Part shown: one piece after another, positions 24,988-35,089 of the stretch | How the letters are laid out: the number at the start of each line of letters is the position of its first letter | How positions within the stretch are numbered: position 1 is the first letter of the stretch | DNA from: Melanocharis versteri | Lineage: Eukaryota; Chordata; Aves; Passeriformes; Melanocharitidae | Length of the DNA: 64,000 nt | Assembly: GCA_013397845.1 (NCBI GenBank) | Contig: VZTG01000014.1 | Location: 24,979 to 88,978, forward strand | Direction: 5' to 3' | The notes under the pieces: generated by a model | What the model was told of the DNA's origin: nothing | What the model saw: the letters and a program-made list of their open reading frames with translations, nothing else | Databases searched by the model: none | Translations under genes and position numbers: made by a program

Positions 24988-25085
24988 ATGGAATCACAGA
25001 GTGCTTTGGGTTGGAAGGGACCTGAAATCTCATCTCATCCCAGCCCCCTGCGCTGGGCAGCGACACCTTGCACTATCCCAGGTCT
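24988..25085 (-). mobile_element. CR1 LINE 3' tail
   Basis: The + strand reads ATGGAATCACAGAGTGCTTT, GGGTTGGAAGGGACCTGAAA, then CCCAGCCCCCTGCGCTGGGC and CAGCGACACCTTGCACTA. This is the typical bird CR1 3' end in reverse complement, truncated as usual after the first hundred bases. Confidence 0.88.
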
Positions 25086-27307
25086 CTGGGCAGTAAAAAC
25101 ACACAAAGAACCCCGAAACAGAAAACAAACTTCTCAGTATTTTCAACTCCACTCACCACAAAAAAAGATCACATCACGAAAAAATATATCCCCACTTCTT
25201 GGCATTATTAGGAAGTGGATTCAGGAAAGGCCAGAACAGTACAAAAAAGCCTCCAGAAGCCAAGGATACTTATCCAAATTAAGCCCAAATTTTGCACTAC
25301 TACATTTTGAAACTGAGCTTTGTCAGCACTTGCAGTGTTATGAGGAGGGAGCCAGAAGCTCTGCTGGTGTTTTTGGGATCACACAGTCGCGAGCAGTGAT
25401 TGCACAACCCCAGGGCAGCAGCACTCAACATTTCACAAGAAACCCGAAGTTTCCCCAAAACGCTCAGGCTGGCACAAGCACGGAATGACCCTGCTTTATC
25501 TAGTGCTGGTTTCCTGAAAGCTGAGGGAGGAACATTTTCCTCCAGTGCAGGGAATTTGTCACTAAAGGCTGGCAAACCCCTCAGTACGGAGGGCAGAGCA
25601 AAGCTTGTGCTTTCCCCCACATCTGTGCTGCACTAAAAAAACAAATCCAAGTCCAGGGGTCCACAGACTCCTTGGAAAACAAGTTATCCTCTGTGCCCCC
25701 ACCTGCAAGAGTTATCAGGTTCTTTAAAATGCCTGTGACTGCAGAACGTCACTCTTTAGCACTGTTCTAAACTCCAGAGCAGAGGGAGGAATATTACCCC
25801 CATATTTTCCGGGAAAGAGGTTTCTGTGTAATTTCATTTCCCAGTGCATTTTTGCAGTATAAACAGCACAGATCTCTGCAGACATTTATCTGAGCCCGTG
25901 ACTCGGTTACATCAGCTGCCTTCTGCATTCCCTCCTCAGCCCTGAACTTCTGCTATCAGTTTTTTCCTTTGCTTGGGAGCATGGGAAGCAAAATTCCAGC
26001 CCAGGACGAGGCAAACAGGGATGCTAAAACCCAGCTGTGCACAGAGGCAGAGACCTCCAGCGACCTGCAAGCTAAAGCAATGCTAAACGTTTCTTTCAGG
26101 GCATTAAAATTCACAGAAGAATCGGAAAATTCATCTCTTGCTTAAAAGTTCATTCCCTGGGAGGGCAGATGCCAAGACTTTTTTCTTGCTTTTTTTTTCC
26201 TTTTGCAAACATAAAACTGAAAAATACACTCCTTAGCAATGCTCTGGTGGCTTTAGACCACATACATCAGCTTAAAAGGTTTATTTTTAAATTACTGTTG
26301 CATTAGTTTTGTCAGCAGGGTGATGCATTCTGCCTCCTCGCCATCAAACCCAGCTCCCAGAGCCGAGGGTGGGCACAGAGAGGGTTTAATCCTGCACTGC
26401 CTGGGGACTGCAGAGCTGATTTTGCCTGATGGCTGCAGCAGGTGGGTCTGGAAGATCTCTGCACAAATATCTTCATTAATAAGGTTTAGACAGACTTTAC
26501 AGGTAAAACTCACTGACAGCAATGAGCTGCCCCCGCCAAGCACTCTGTTAGGATTGCTGGTCTGATCAATGACCCTGTGGCTGGGGGAAATTGTCTTCTA
26601 AAGTTCTGTTCCACAGCAGAAATCCAGGAATTACTATAAATCTCAGTTCTTGACCTCTTGCAGACACTGAAAACGCAGGTAACCCTCCAGTAATTAAAAC
26701 ACAGCCACTCTGTCTGATCTTCAAAGGCAGAGCAGGCCTGGCTCCCTCCAGAGCCTTGGGATGCTGCTGTACAATTAAGGTGTAAATCAATCTCTAATGA
26801 TTTCGTTTGAAGGTGGTTTAAGCCCTTCCCCCGTGCCAGCCCCTTCGGAAAGCTCGAGCAGGGATGGGGCAGCAGGGCTGATTCTGCTCCTCCCCAAGGA
26901 GCCCTGCAGAGCTCTCGGGCAGGGCCCAGCCCAGCCCTGGCTGCTGGGACAGGAATTCACAGCCACCGCCATCCTCCGAGGGAGGAGGAGTTGGCACAGG
27001 GGCTCCTCATTGTCTTCTCGAGGAGCTCCAGCTCCAGATTCGCTCACTTGAGCAGCACAACTGCATCCTGCCACCTGCACCAGCCCCGGGCTTGGCACCG
27101 CCTGAACGCTCCGATTTATTCACTTTTCCAGTTGTTCAAAAAAAATAAAAATCATTTTATCTCTGCCACAAACCTGCATCACACCAGCAGTGCTTGGGGG
27201 CTGTTCTTTTTCCAGTGACTGAAAGAGCAGAGGAGCCCATTTTAGCCACACTTAGAGGCTGTGCTGCCTTCTTTTCCCTGGTTTATCACCCCAGGATTTG
27301 GCTGGTG
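25086..27307. other. Non-coding spacer
   Basis: Ordinary non-coding sequence with short A- and T-rich runs (about 25,150-25,200 and 26,180-26,215). No exon, RNA or transposon was recognised. Confidence 0.4.
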
Positions 27308-27490
27308 AATCACAGAGTGAATCATGGAATCATTAACATTGAAAAAGACCATTAAGAGCAACAAGTCCAACATCAGCCCAGCACCACTAAACCATGTCCT
27401 CCAGAGCCACATCCACAGCTTTGGAACAATTCCAGAGATGGGGACTCCACCACTTGGACAAAAAGATTCCAAAGCCTCCATTTTTTTTTT
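27308..27490 (-). mobile_element. CR1 LINE 3' tail, diverged subfamily
   Basis: The + strand reads AATCACAGAGTGAATCATGG, AATCATTAACATTGAAAAAG, ACCATTAAGAGCAACAAGTC, CAACATCAGCCCAGCACC and then CCACATCCACAGCTTTGG with GGGGACTCCACCAC. This matches the CR1 type whose 3' end reads TTGGAAAAGACCACTAAGAT and TCCAACC. A run of 14 T (27,481-27,494) follows directly. Confidence 0.85.
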
Positions 27491-27962
27491 TTTTCCAGAA
27501 GCCTCAACCAAATGAGGAGCCCAGTGTTCTGCTCTGCTATCATGTCTGTATTTGCACACTGGTTCCGTTTGAGAGAACTCTCAAACAGCAGGGCAGGAGC
27601 TCTGGTGGCTCCAGGAGTTTTCCTGCCCTGGCACCTGCGGGCACCTTTTCTGGAGCTTCGCTTTGGAAACAGCTCCTGCTCTTTGTGCACACCTGAACTT
27701 CCCTCGGAGCAGCCTCTGCCCCTGCTCACTCTGCCTTGGCCACACTCTGCCCCGAGCAGAGGCTGCAAGTTTGAGCCTGGAGTAAATCCTGCTCCTGGGA
27801 CCTGGCAGGAAGGAGGAGCTGGAGCCATCCTGCCCCGCTCCGGGCTCAGAGCACCAGGCTCTCGGGAAGGAGCAGGGGCTGCCAAGGATCCAGGCTGCCA
27901 TCAGATGCCTCCAGAGGAAGCCAAAAGCGTGGATGTGGCAGGAGAAGGCACTGGGGCAGAGC

Positions 27963-28043
27963 CAGGAGTGCTGGCAGGGCAGGGCCAGGAGTGCTGGCAG
28001 GGCAGAGCCAGGAGTGCTGGCAGGGCAGGGCCAGGAGTGCTGG
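27963..28043. repeat. 23-bp tandem repeat, 3.5 copies
   Basis: Copies of CAGGAGTGCTGGCAGGGCAG followed by GGC or AGC, almost identical to one another. The high identity suggests recent expansion. Confidence 0.92.
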
Positions 28044-30387
28044 CTCCTGCCACGGCACAATGGGAGCACAACACAGCCAGGGGCTGCTTTCACATCTGGA
28101 AGTGAGAGGGGGAAGGCAAACTCACATGGGGCCTGGGGAGGGGGTGCAGGGCACAGGAGAGCTTGGCATAATCGGGGTCTGTTCCCCTGCAGGCTGCAAA
28201 TGAGCAATTATGGCTGAGGATATTTGAAGTTCAATTGCCGGGGCCTTCCATCAGTTGAGTGACCTCTGTGCAGACGTGCTGGATGATCTGAGCCTTGACT
28301 CCACCGAGCCACTAAGGATCTAAACACCAGTTAGTGCAGATGAGTATTCAGCAGGACAAAAACTGCACCAAAAACATTTTGGTGTTTTCTTTTGCCCTGC
28401 AAGTTCCAGTAGCTGCAGCCTTGGAGCTGCTCTAGGTGCCCTATGGCATCTTGTGCCTGTCAGGGATGAGCAGAGCCCACCTGAATGGTGAAACTCCACC
28501 TGATTCCTGAGCAGCTGCCGGAAAGCCAGAGTCGCTTGTAAGCAGGATTTCAAAAGCAGTGACAGCAATCAGTAATTCAAACTGTTAATCTGCAGTCCCA
28601 AACAAGAGTTTGGGTGATGGAACAGGGATGAATCTCAAAGAAACCTGGGCAAACCTCAGCCTCTCTGTTTTTCTCTGTTTTTCTGGAGTACAAAGGTTTC
28701 ATTACAAGCTCGAAGTGTTCATTTTGCAGCACGTGTTTCTCGCTATGCCCAGCAGAAGCCCAGGGGAGGGACTGGCTGGGAAACGCTGCAGCTCTGCTCC
28801 CACAGCCACCCTGCAGAGCCTGCAGCTCTCACCCCAGCCCTGCTGAGAGCAGCAGCAGGGGGAAGGAGCCTCCCCAGGATCAAACAGGGAGTTCTGGCTG
28901 CACTTCAGAAAGGTCCCGGGCTGGTTTGCCTTTCATGCGTGTGGGAGAGCGAGCAGTGCCCAGGCAGAGGGGCAGGAAGGGCTGGTTGTGCTGAGCACAG
29001 CAGAGAACCCAGGGAAACCAAGCTGGGAGCAGCATCGCCCCGTGGGTCCTTTCCCCGGGACGGGGACAGGGGAATGCACAGGCTGGGGCTCTGTTTAACC
29101 CCTGTGGAAGCAGCTGCTTTAGAAATACATTCTTCACAATCATAAACTTTTGAGGCAAACAGTGAAAAACCCCCAAGTAATTCTTCTCCAGCTGCTTGTG
29201 GACTGAATTTACAGTGGGCAGTGGCAGGAGATGTGGCCCTGAGCTTCCCTGGGCTGTGTTTGATGTCTCAGACCTCCAGACCCAGTAAACTGATCCCATT
29301 TATGGGACAAATTTAGAGGTCAGAGCTGACAAAGCTTCGAGACCACACAGGTTTGCTGCCCGGGAGCCCAGGGGAGGAATGTGCCTCGCAGAGCCTGCAG
29401 GACAGAGCCTCCATCCCCTGACACGTGTCCGTCAGCAGGGCTGGGCTCTGCAGCAGCACTTTGATGATGTGCTGGCAGCTTTTCCCACCTAACGGGGACG
29501 TGCTGAAAGTTTAAAGGAAGGGGTAGTTGACATAATTGGGTATTGTGGAACAACAGGACATTCCTGCAGCTCCCCGTGCCCCAGCCAGTCCCTCCCTGTC
29601 TGTCCTTGACAGTAGCAGCTGTAAACTTTAAAAGTATTTGTTATTTTCCAGTAGGAGATAAATAAAAGAACAGATTTGTATCTGAAAGAACAACAGCCCC
29701 GGCTTCAAACTGTGCACAGTGAAAATTGTGGCGAGTTTGGCTCCTGATTTCACAGAGCCCTGAGAAAATAAGAGCAGGCAATGAACAGCGATAACCTTCA
29801 GTTCTTATTTCCCACATGAAAAACATGGACTTTTTTTCTCTAAAGGTACTGCAGGAGCCACATTTATAGACTGATATGTTCACCTCCGTGCTTGAAATGT
29901 GTGGGCAAAAATCAGAGATTTTAATTCCTGACTGTGGGCAGTTGTGCTGGAAACTGCTGCTCAGGGCAACTCAGTGCAGCCCAAATTAAAGCAGCAAACC
30001 TTGTGACCTGTGTCACTGCTAAAGCAGCCTGGATTTGGAAACCCTGATTTACCCAACGAACAAAAGGAAAACCAGGACTTGTGTGCAATCTTTATATTGA
30101 AAACAATGTGGAAGAACAGGAGTAAGCTGTTAACACTATAAAAAGAAAACAAAAAGAGCAGTGAGATTTAATTTTTTTGATATTTCGTTATTTACACCCT
30201 ACCCCGCTGGAAAAGCAAACCAACTGGAATATTTTCATTTGTGCAGATGAGCAGACCTAGAAGATCCAGAAGAGCTCTGCCTCCCAGGATGGTTTTGCTA
30301 AATGCAAAGCACAGGCACCCCGAGCCTGGCCTGCCGAGCCCTCGCACGGGAATGGGTTGGGAGGCTGGAAGGAAACCCTGCTGTAGG
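28044..30387. other. Non-coding spacer
   Basis: Ordinary non-coding DNA. It becomes AT-richer at about 29,600-30,240, just before the 30.4-kb array. No exon or RNA gene was recognised. Confidence 0.4.
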
Positions 30388-30730
30388 GCTGTGCCCATCC
30401 TGCAGGGCTGTGTCCATCCTACAGAGCTGTGCCCACCCTGCAGAGCAGTGCCCATCTCTCAGAGTCGTGCCCACCCTGAAAGGCTGTGCCCATCCCACAG
30501 AGCCGTGTCCATCCCGCAGAGCAGTGTCCATCCTGCAGAGCCGTGCCCATCCTGAAGGGCTGTGTCCATCCTACAGAGCTGTGCCCACCCTGCAGAGCAG
30601 TGCCCACCCCGCAGAGCCGTGCCCATCCTGAAAGGCTGTGTCCATCCCGCAGAGCTGTGCCCACCCTGCAGAGCAGTGCCCATCCCTCAGAGCAGTGCCC
30701 ATCCCGCAGAGCTGTGCCCACCCTGCAGGG
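30388..30730. repeat. 19-bp minisatellite, about 18 copies
   Basis: Tandem units of the form GCTGTGCCCATCCTGCAGA with scattered variants (GCAGTGCCCATCCCTCAGA, GCCGTGTCCATCCCGCAGA). The period is 19 bp, so the translation repeats every 19 residues in all frames (for example Gly-Thr-Ala-Leu-Arg-Asp-Gly-His on the - strand). That is why several long open frames overlap here. The array ends about 490 bp upstream of the TATA element of the putative miR-205 host promoter. Confidence 0.94.
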
Positions 30731-31189
30731 CAGCTCAGGGCCAGCAGCCAGGGCCAGCCAGGGGTGGGCACCCCCTCCCAAGGAGGGCACAGGTGAAGGG
30801 GCAGGGAAAGGAAGAGGCTCCAGAGATTTCCTGAATGCACAGAGTGAGTCCCGCTGTAAAAAGAGTCCCAGTCCTTTAGAACTGGGATTAAAACCACTGT
30901 GTGGAGGCTCCTGGACAGAGTATCCCTGCACTTCGCAGAGTTCTCCTCCCCAAATTCTCCACGAGGAGATACCCCCACGGTGGGTTCTTGCTGCCTGAAT
31001 TCCACATTTACAGGGATTACATCACGGTCCCTCTCTCACCGCTCGTGGGGCACTCAAGAGCCAGCTCTCCAACACATTTCCCGTTTCTTTAGCAGCTTTG
31101 GAAAAGCAAAATGGAATATTTGTTGTACGGAAAGGAAAGTAAAAAAAGGCAATTGATGGGGCAATGATTAGAATGCACTCTCTGAAACT

Positions 31190-31440
31190 GTTCTCCCACA
31201 CTTTGGATTAACGTCGGGTTTATAAGCGAGACTTCAGAGCGCAGGAGGAGGAACAGCAGGGCAGGCTGGAGCGTTTTGGGGCCGTTTGGGAGGTTTTGTG
31301 AGCGCGGGGCGGGCCGGGCAGGGAGGAGCCGGGAGCTCCATTGGCTGCGGCCGCAGGTGAGCGCGGGGATAAAGCCGCACCTGCGGCCGCCGGGAGGGGC
31401 CGGGGCTGCGCTGTCCTGGGCCCCCGCCCCCGGGATTCTG
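31190..31440 (+). promoter_or_regulatory. Putative promoter of the miR-205 host transcript
   Basis: A TATA element TTTATAAG lies at 31,219-31,226. It is followed by a GC box GGGGCGGGCC (31,306-31,315), an inverted CCAAT (ATTGG, 31,340-31,344) and a GATAAAG element (31,368-31,374). Two transcription starts are possible: near 31,250 from the first TATA, or near 31,400 from the CCAAT/GATAAAG pair. A 13-bp perfect inverted repeat (31,347-31,359 and 31,378-31,390) carries two CAGGTG/CACCTG E-boxes of the kind bound by ZEB and SNAI repressors. The segment lies 3.6 kb upstream of MIR205 on the same strand, and nothing else nearby could use it. The assignment is inference; the motifs are seen. Confidence 0.55.
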
Positions 31441-31620
31441 CTCCAAACACAGAAAGAAAGAAAGAACCCCCCAGTTTCCCTGCTCGCCCACTGTTCTGGT
31501 TGAGTCTCTCGCGCCCTTAGCCTGTTTTTGTTGTTTTGGTTGAAGCTCGGTGGAGCGGCTGCGGGATGGGATTGGGACCTGCTCAGCAGAGCCAGGTGAG
31601 TGAGTCCGCCCACGTGTCCG
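31270..31620. promoter_or_regulatory. CpG island
   Basis: Dense CpG (GCGCGGGGCGGGCCGGG, GCGGCCGC twice, CCCCCGCCCCCGGG) inside an otherwise CpG-poor desert. It is the most promoter-like CpG cluster between METRN and CAMK1G and overlaps the TATA and CCAAT elements. It ends near the splice donor at 31,595. Confidence 0.7.
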
Positions 31621-33591
31621 GAGGGGCTGGGTACAGCTGGGGCAGGGTCGAGCCTGGCACTCACCTGTGTGGAGATGGGGATTGAGGGACTGGAGACACA
31701 GGATGCTCTAACGAGGTGCCCTAATTAATGCCGTTCCTATGGCAGGAGCGCAGCTCATTCCCTGCCAACACCAGCGCAGCTGCCCTTGGCCGTGTGGGAG
31801 CTGAGGCCGGGACACAGCTTCTGAAAGGAAAAATGAGAACTTCTTAAACAGTTCCTGGGGCTATTTTAAGCCATAAATAATAGCAAAGGTATTGAAAGCA
31901 GCAGTTGATGGTACATGGGGAGGTATTTCCCAAACCAGCAAGAATGTGGAGGTTGGTGCTGTTTAAGAACAGCCTGATTCAATCAGAACCTGTGCAGTCG
32001 CTCCGGACTTGCACTGCTGCAACAAATACCAGATCTGAGCTGCTGCCCAGGCCACCATTTGTAAGGATTTATCTTCATTTCAATCCGTTGATTCTTCTCT
32101 TGATTTTCTATGCGAATCGCTTAAAATCGTTTCCTATCCAGCGGAATCCTAAGAAATGAAACATTTCAGAATACAGTCGTGTTTGTTAACTTGCCTTATG
32201 GAGACAGTTTTAACTCGCTTTGAGTTTGCCAAGGTCTTTGAGGTCCCCAAGTCATTGTGATGTGGTGTCACGGGATGCTGCAGCTTAGCTTGGGTGAGCT
32301 CCCTGCTGATCTCTGGGATCAGAGGGACAGGGGGCTCAGGCTGCATTCCCCCTGTCTGTGGGTGTCTCGTTTGTGTTGGCTGTTGTGTACTAGCAAAAGC
32401 GTCCAAAGGCCTCCTCTCATTTTTCCAAGAGAGAAGCAGGAGCTTTGGCTTCAGCTGCTGCTGAACAATTGGGTTCCTCTCCATGTGTCACACACAGAGG
32501 TAAAGCCAATTTCAAATGTAGCTGATTCTTATGGGGTAGAACTTCCTCGAAACCAAGAGAAATTTCCCTTTTGAAAGAAATAGCAGCCAATTGCAAGCAA
32601 AATGTTTGGGGAAGTGTGAGGGTAACACCTGAGAAAGGCAAGAAAAAATGGAAGCCCCTGAATGAGCAGCAGAAGGTGCCCTGAGCAGGAAGAGCCCAAA
32701 GGTTCCTGTAGGACACAGCCACTGGGCCGGGCTGGGGCTGTGGAATTGCTGCCTCTGGAATTCCCAGTGTCAGAGCTGAGCCCACGCTGCAGGGACAGAA
32801 ATGATTCCGTGTTTTCTCTCCAGGATGGGGAGCTCCTGGCTCCTTTGGGAGCACTCTGAATTCCCAGAGATTTCCATCTCTGGGGTCAGGGCAGAGCCCT
32901 TTCAGTGCAGCCAATGCTCAGAGCATCTGCCCTGGCCGCTGGGTTCCCCCATAGACAAAGGAATAGAGAAACGTGTGCTCACTTCAGAGTTCAGGGAAGT
33001 CCAGCACAATTTCACCTGACCTTTAGTTAAAGGTTTGCCCCTCCTGAGGATGCAGCAGATCTTTGCTGCTGTTCAGGGGGAGCTGCAGCCTGACCCTCAA
33101 CACTTCCCCCCAGCGAGAAGCAAAAATCAAGGGGTATCTCATTAAAATTTGAAAAAAGCCATCTGCCCACACTTTAAATCAGTTGTTCAGGACTGAAGGG
33201 AGCTGTTGGAGGTGGAGCTCGTATTTCAGGTTTTTATTGCCTTTGATTTAATGTGAGATTTCGCTGATAAGCACCTTGATTTAATGATCTGAGCTGCCCC
33301 CGAAGGAAGCTGGAGCCGAACCCAGCCTGCAGCTGTTGGTTCCCTGCGCTGGGCTCGGTGCTTTCCGGGCTCCAAGGGGTTAATGCCCGGGAGCTGAGCG
33401 TGAGGCATTTGCGGGGTGAGCCCGTCCTAACTTGCCTGATAAAAGCATTTCAAATAAGGCAGGATTGCACAGAGGAATTTCAGTTGATGGGTTCCTGCCT
33501 AGGCCACCCTTTCTCAGGGCTTACCCAAAGCTCCTGACAAGTCCTGACACCACCGAGGGAGAGGCTTCGAGCAGCAGCAGGTCTGGGTTTA

Positions 33592-33611
33592 AAGAGAGAG
33601 AGAGAGAGAGA
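33592..33611. repeat. (GA)10 microsatellite
   Basis: Pure AG dinucleotide run of about ten copies inside the predicted host-transcript intron. Confidence 0.9.
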
Positions 33612-34822
33612 AACACCCCAAACTATTTGTTCTGTTAAATCGTCCATCAGCGCCTCCGCACTGGGGGTTTGTGGGTCGGGTTTTCGGTTGGGTTTTGGTT
33701 TGGTTTTTTTTAAAATTTAAGTGCAGGCCAACATTTCAGTCCACCTTCAAGGCAAGTTTTGCACCTTAACGTCTCTTTTCCCAATCTGCGAAGTGCAGGC
33801 CAATTAAAAACTGAAATCTCAAGTTATCCAAGTGCATGGGAGGCTTGCCAAAAGTCAGAACTGGACCCCTCTGAAAGCCTCGGTTTTCCCAGGCATTGAG
33901 GAGGAAGGAGCTGGGACCTTAATCTGGCAAAGCCACCCAAACTGGAAACACCATTTGCAATTCCTTGATGGGATGTGGTGAATTTCCATTTCATTCATGG
34001 GATTTGTGTGTTTCCAGGTAGATTCGTTTTAATGTTGGCAGTTCTTTAGAGGAGAAGCAACATGCAGTGCTAAGGATAGGCATTATATTCTGATTTAATT
34101 TATAGATAAAACCAGGTCATATCTATAAAGTAAAATATTTAAACCTACAATCAGATTCCTTTGCAAGAATCTCAGAAATATCTTTACTGCACAGATGTAG
34201 GGATGGGTTGGACTTTGAGGGGGGAATATTCCTAACAGTCTTAATTTTCATTATTTTTGTCTCTTTCACAGATTGGAAGCTCTCAGGAAGAGGCTGCACA
34301 CCTTTTAGAGGGTTTTTAAGCGTTTAAATCTTCACGATGCCCCAGGGCAATCCCGTGATATCCGTGATCCACCTCACGGAAGGGTTCACAAGGCACCTGA
34401 AGGGAGCAAACCCCAATTCCCACATCCTGTGGGGCCGGGATTAACGGGATTATCTCTCCCCTATCTTGGCTAAAGGGAAGCAGTACCTTAACGCACTCCC
34501 AGTGTGGTCTTTAAAAAGGTCTTTAAAAAGGCCCAGCACTCTGAGGAAAATCGCCTCCAGGCATTCCTTGGGTTTTGTAAATTCGGGGTTTAAGGCCACA
34601 AGGGACCATGGCCGTTATCTGGTCCCTTGTAAAAGCCATAAAAGACAAAAAAATACCTTGAGCATTTAATTTGCAGAGGCTCCTGGTGGCTTAAAGACCT
34701 TCAATAAATGGAGAGGTGCCACATCCTTGGGTCAGTTGTTCCCACAATTAACAGGACTAAGTGCCCAAAGCGGCTGCTTTGTCCCAGGCTAAAATTATAG
34801 AGGTGAAAAACACGGATGTGGT

Positions 34823-34838
34823 GGGGGGGGGGGGGGGG
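34823..34838 (+). repeat. G16 homopolymer run
   Basis: Sixteen consecutive G on the + strand, preceded by GATGTGGT and followed by AGG, about 170 bp 5' of the miR-205 hairpin. Such a run can form a G-quadruplex in DNA or in the primary transcript. Its length in the assembly may be unreliable. Confidence 0.85.
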
Positions 34839-34984
34839 AGGCAAACGACGATTTCAGCCCAGAGAATCCCTCCAGCAGCAGGTTCACACCTCCACACACG
34901 GCTGAACACCGCGGGTGACCCAGCCGGGCTTCCCCAAAGCACCTCAGCGCCCCAAAATCTCGCCCGCGTGCTCCCGAGGGCAGC

Positions 34985-35085
34985 GAGGACCATCCATGGG
35001 TTCTGTTGTCCTTCATTCCACCGGAGTCTGTCTCGTAGCTATCCAGATTTCAGTGGAGTGAAGCACAAGAGACATGGAGCTGAGC
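34985..35085 (+). ncRNA. MIR205: microRNA miR-205 precursor hairpin
   Basis: The mature miR-205-5p lies at 35,009-35,030, beginning TCCTTCATTCCACC and ending GGAGTCTG. All 22 bases match the vertebrate miR-205 I know. The 3' arm (about 35,046-35,066, GATTTCAGTGGAGTGAAG) pairs with it: CTTCATTCCAC against GTGGAGTGAAG with one G-U pair. Outward pairs are TTGT/ACAA, TCT/AGA and CCATG (34,994-34,998)/CATGG (35,073-35,077). The loop is the CTCGTAGCTATCC region. miR-205 is an epithelial microRNA known to target ZEB1 and ZEB2 and so maintain the epithelial state. Its position 25 kb upstream of CAMK1G on the same strand matches human 1q32. Confidence 0.97.
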
Positions 35086-35089
35086 CAGC

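Larger units (their letters stand above)
31250..35085 (+). ncRNA. Predicted spliced host transcript of miR-205 (MIR205HG-like)
   Basis: Predicted only from signals. The first exon would start near 31,250 or 31,400 and end at one of two strong donors: CCGCAG|GTGAGC at 31,356 or GAGCCAG|GTGAGTGAG at 31,595. A strong acceptor with a pyrimidine tract (TTTTTGTCTCTTTCACAG) ends at 34,271, opening an exon beginning ATTGGAAGCTCTCAGG. The miR-205 hairpin lies about 720 bp further on. The intron (31,596-34,271) has no exon-like content; it includes a GA repeat at 33,592-33,611. In human the microRNA lies in a spliced long non-coding host gene, MIR205HG. The exact exon set and 3' end here are unknown, so the right boundary given is only the hairpin end. 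Confidence 0.4.

Noticed and set aside
23302..24989. Cluster of GC-driven open frames on both strands
   Set aside because: No motif, mutually overlapping, and no splice-site structure giving a joined protein.
30302..31005. Several overlapping open frames on both strands, up to 170 codons
   Set aside because: They all repeat every 19 residues, as expected from the 19-bp array; no start context or domain.
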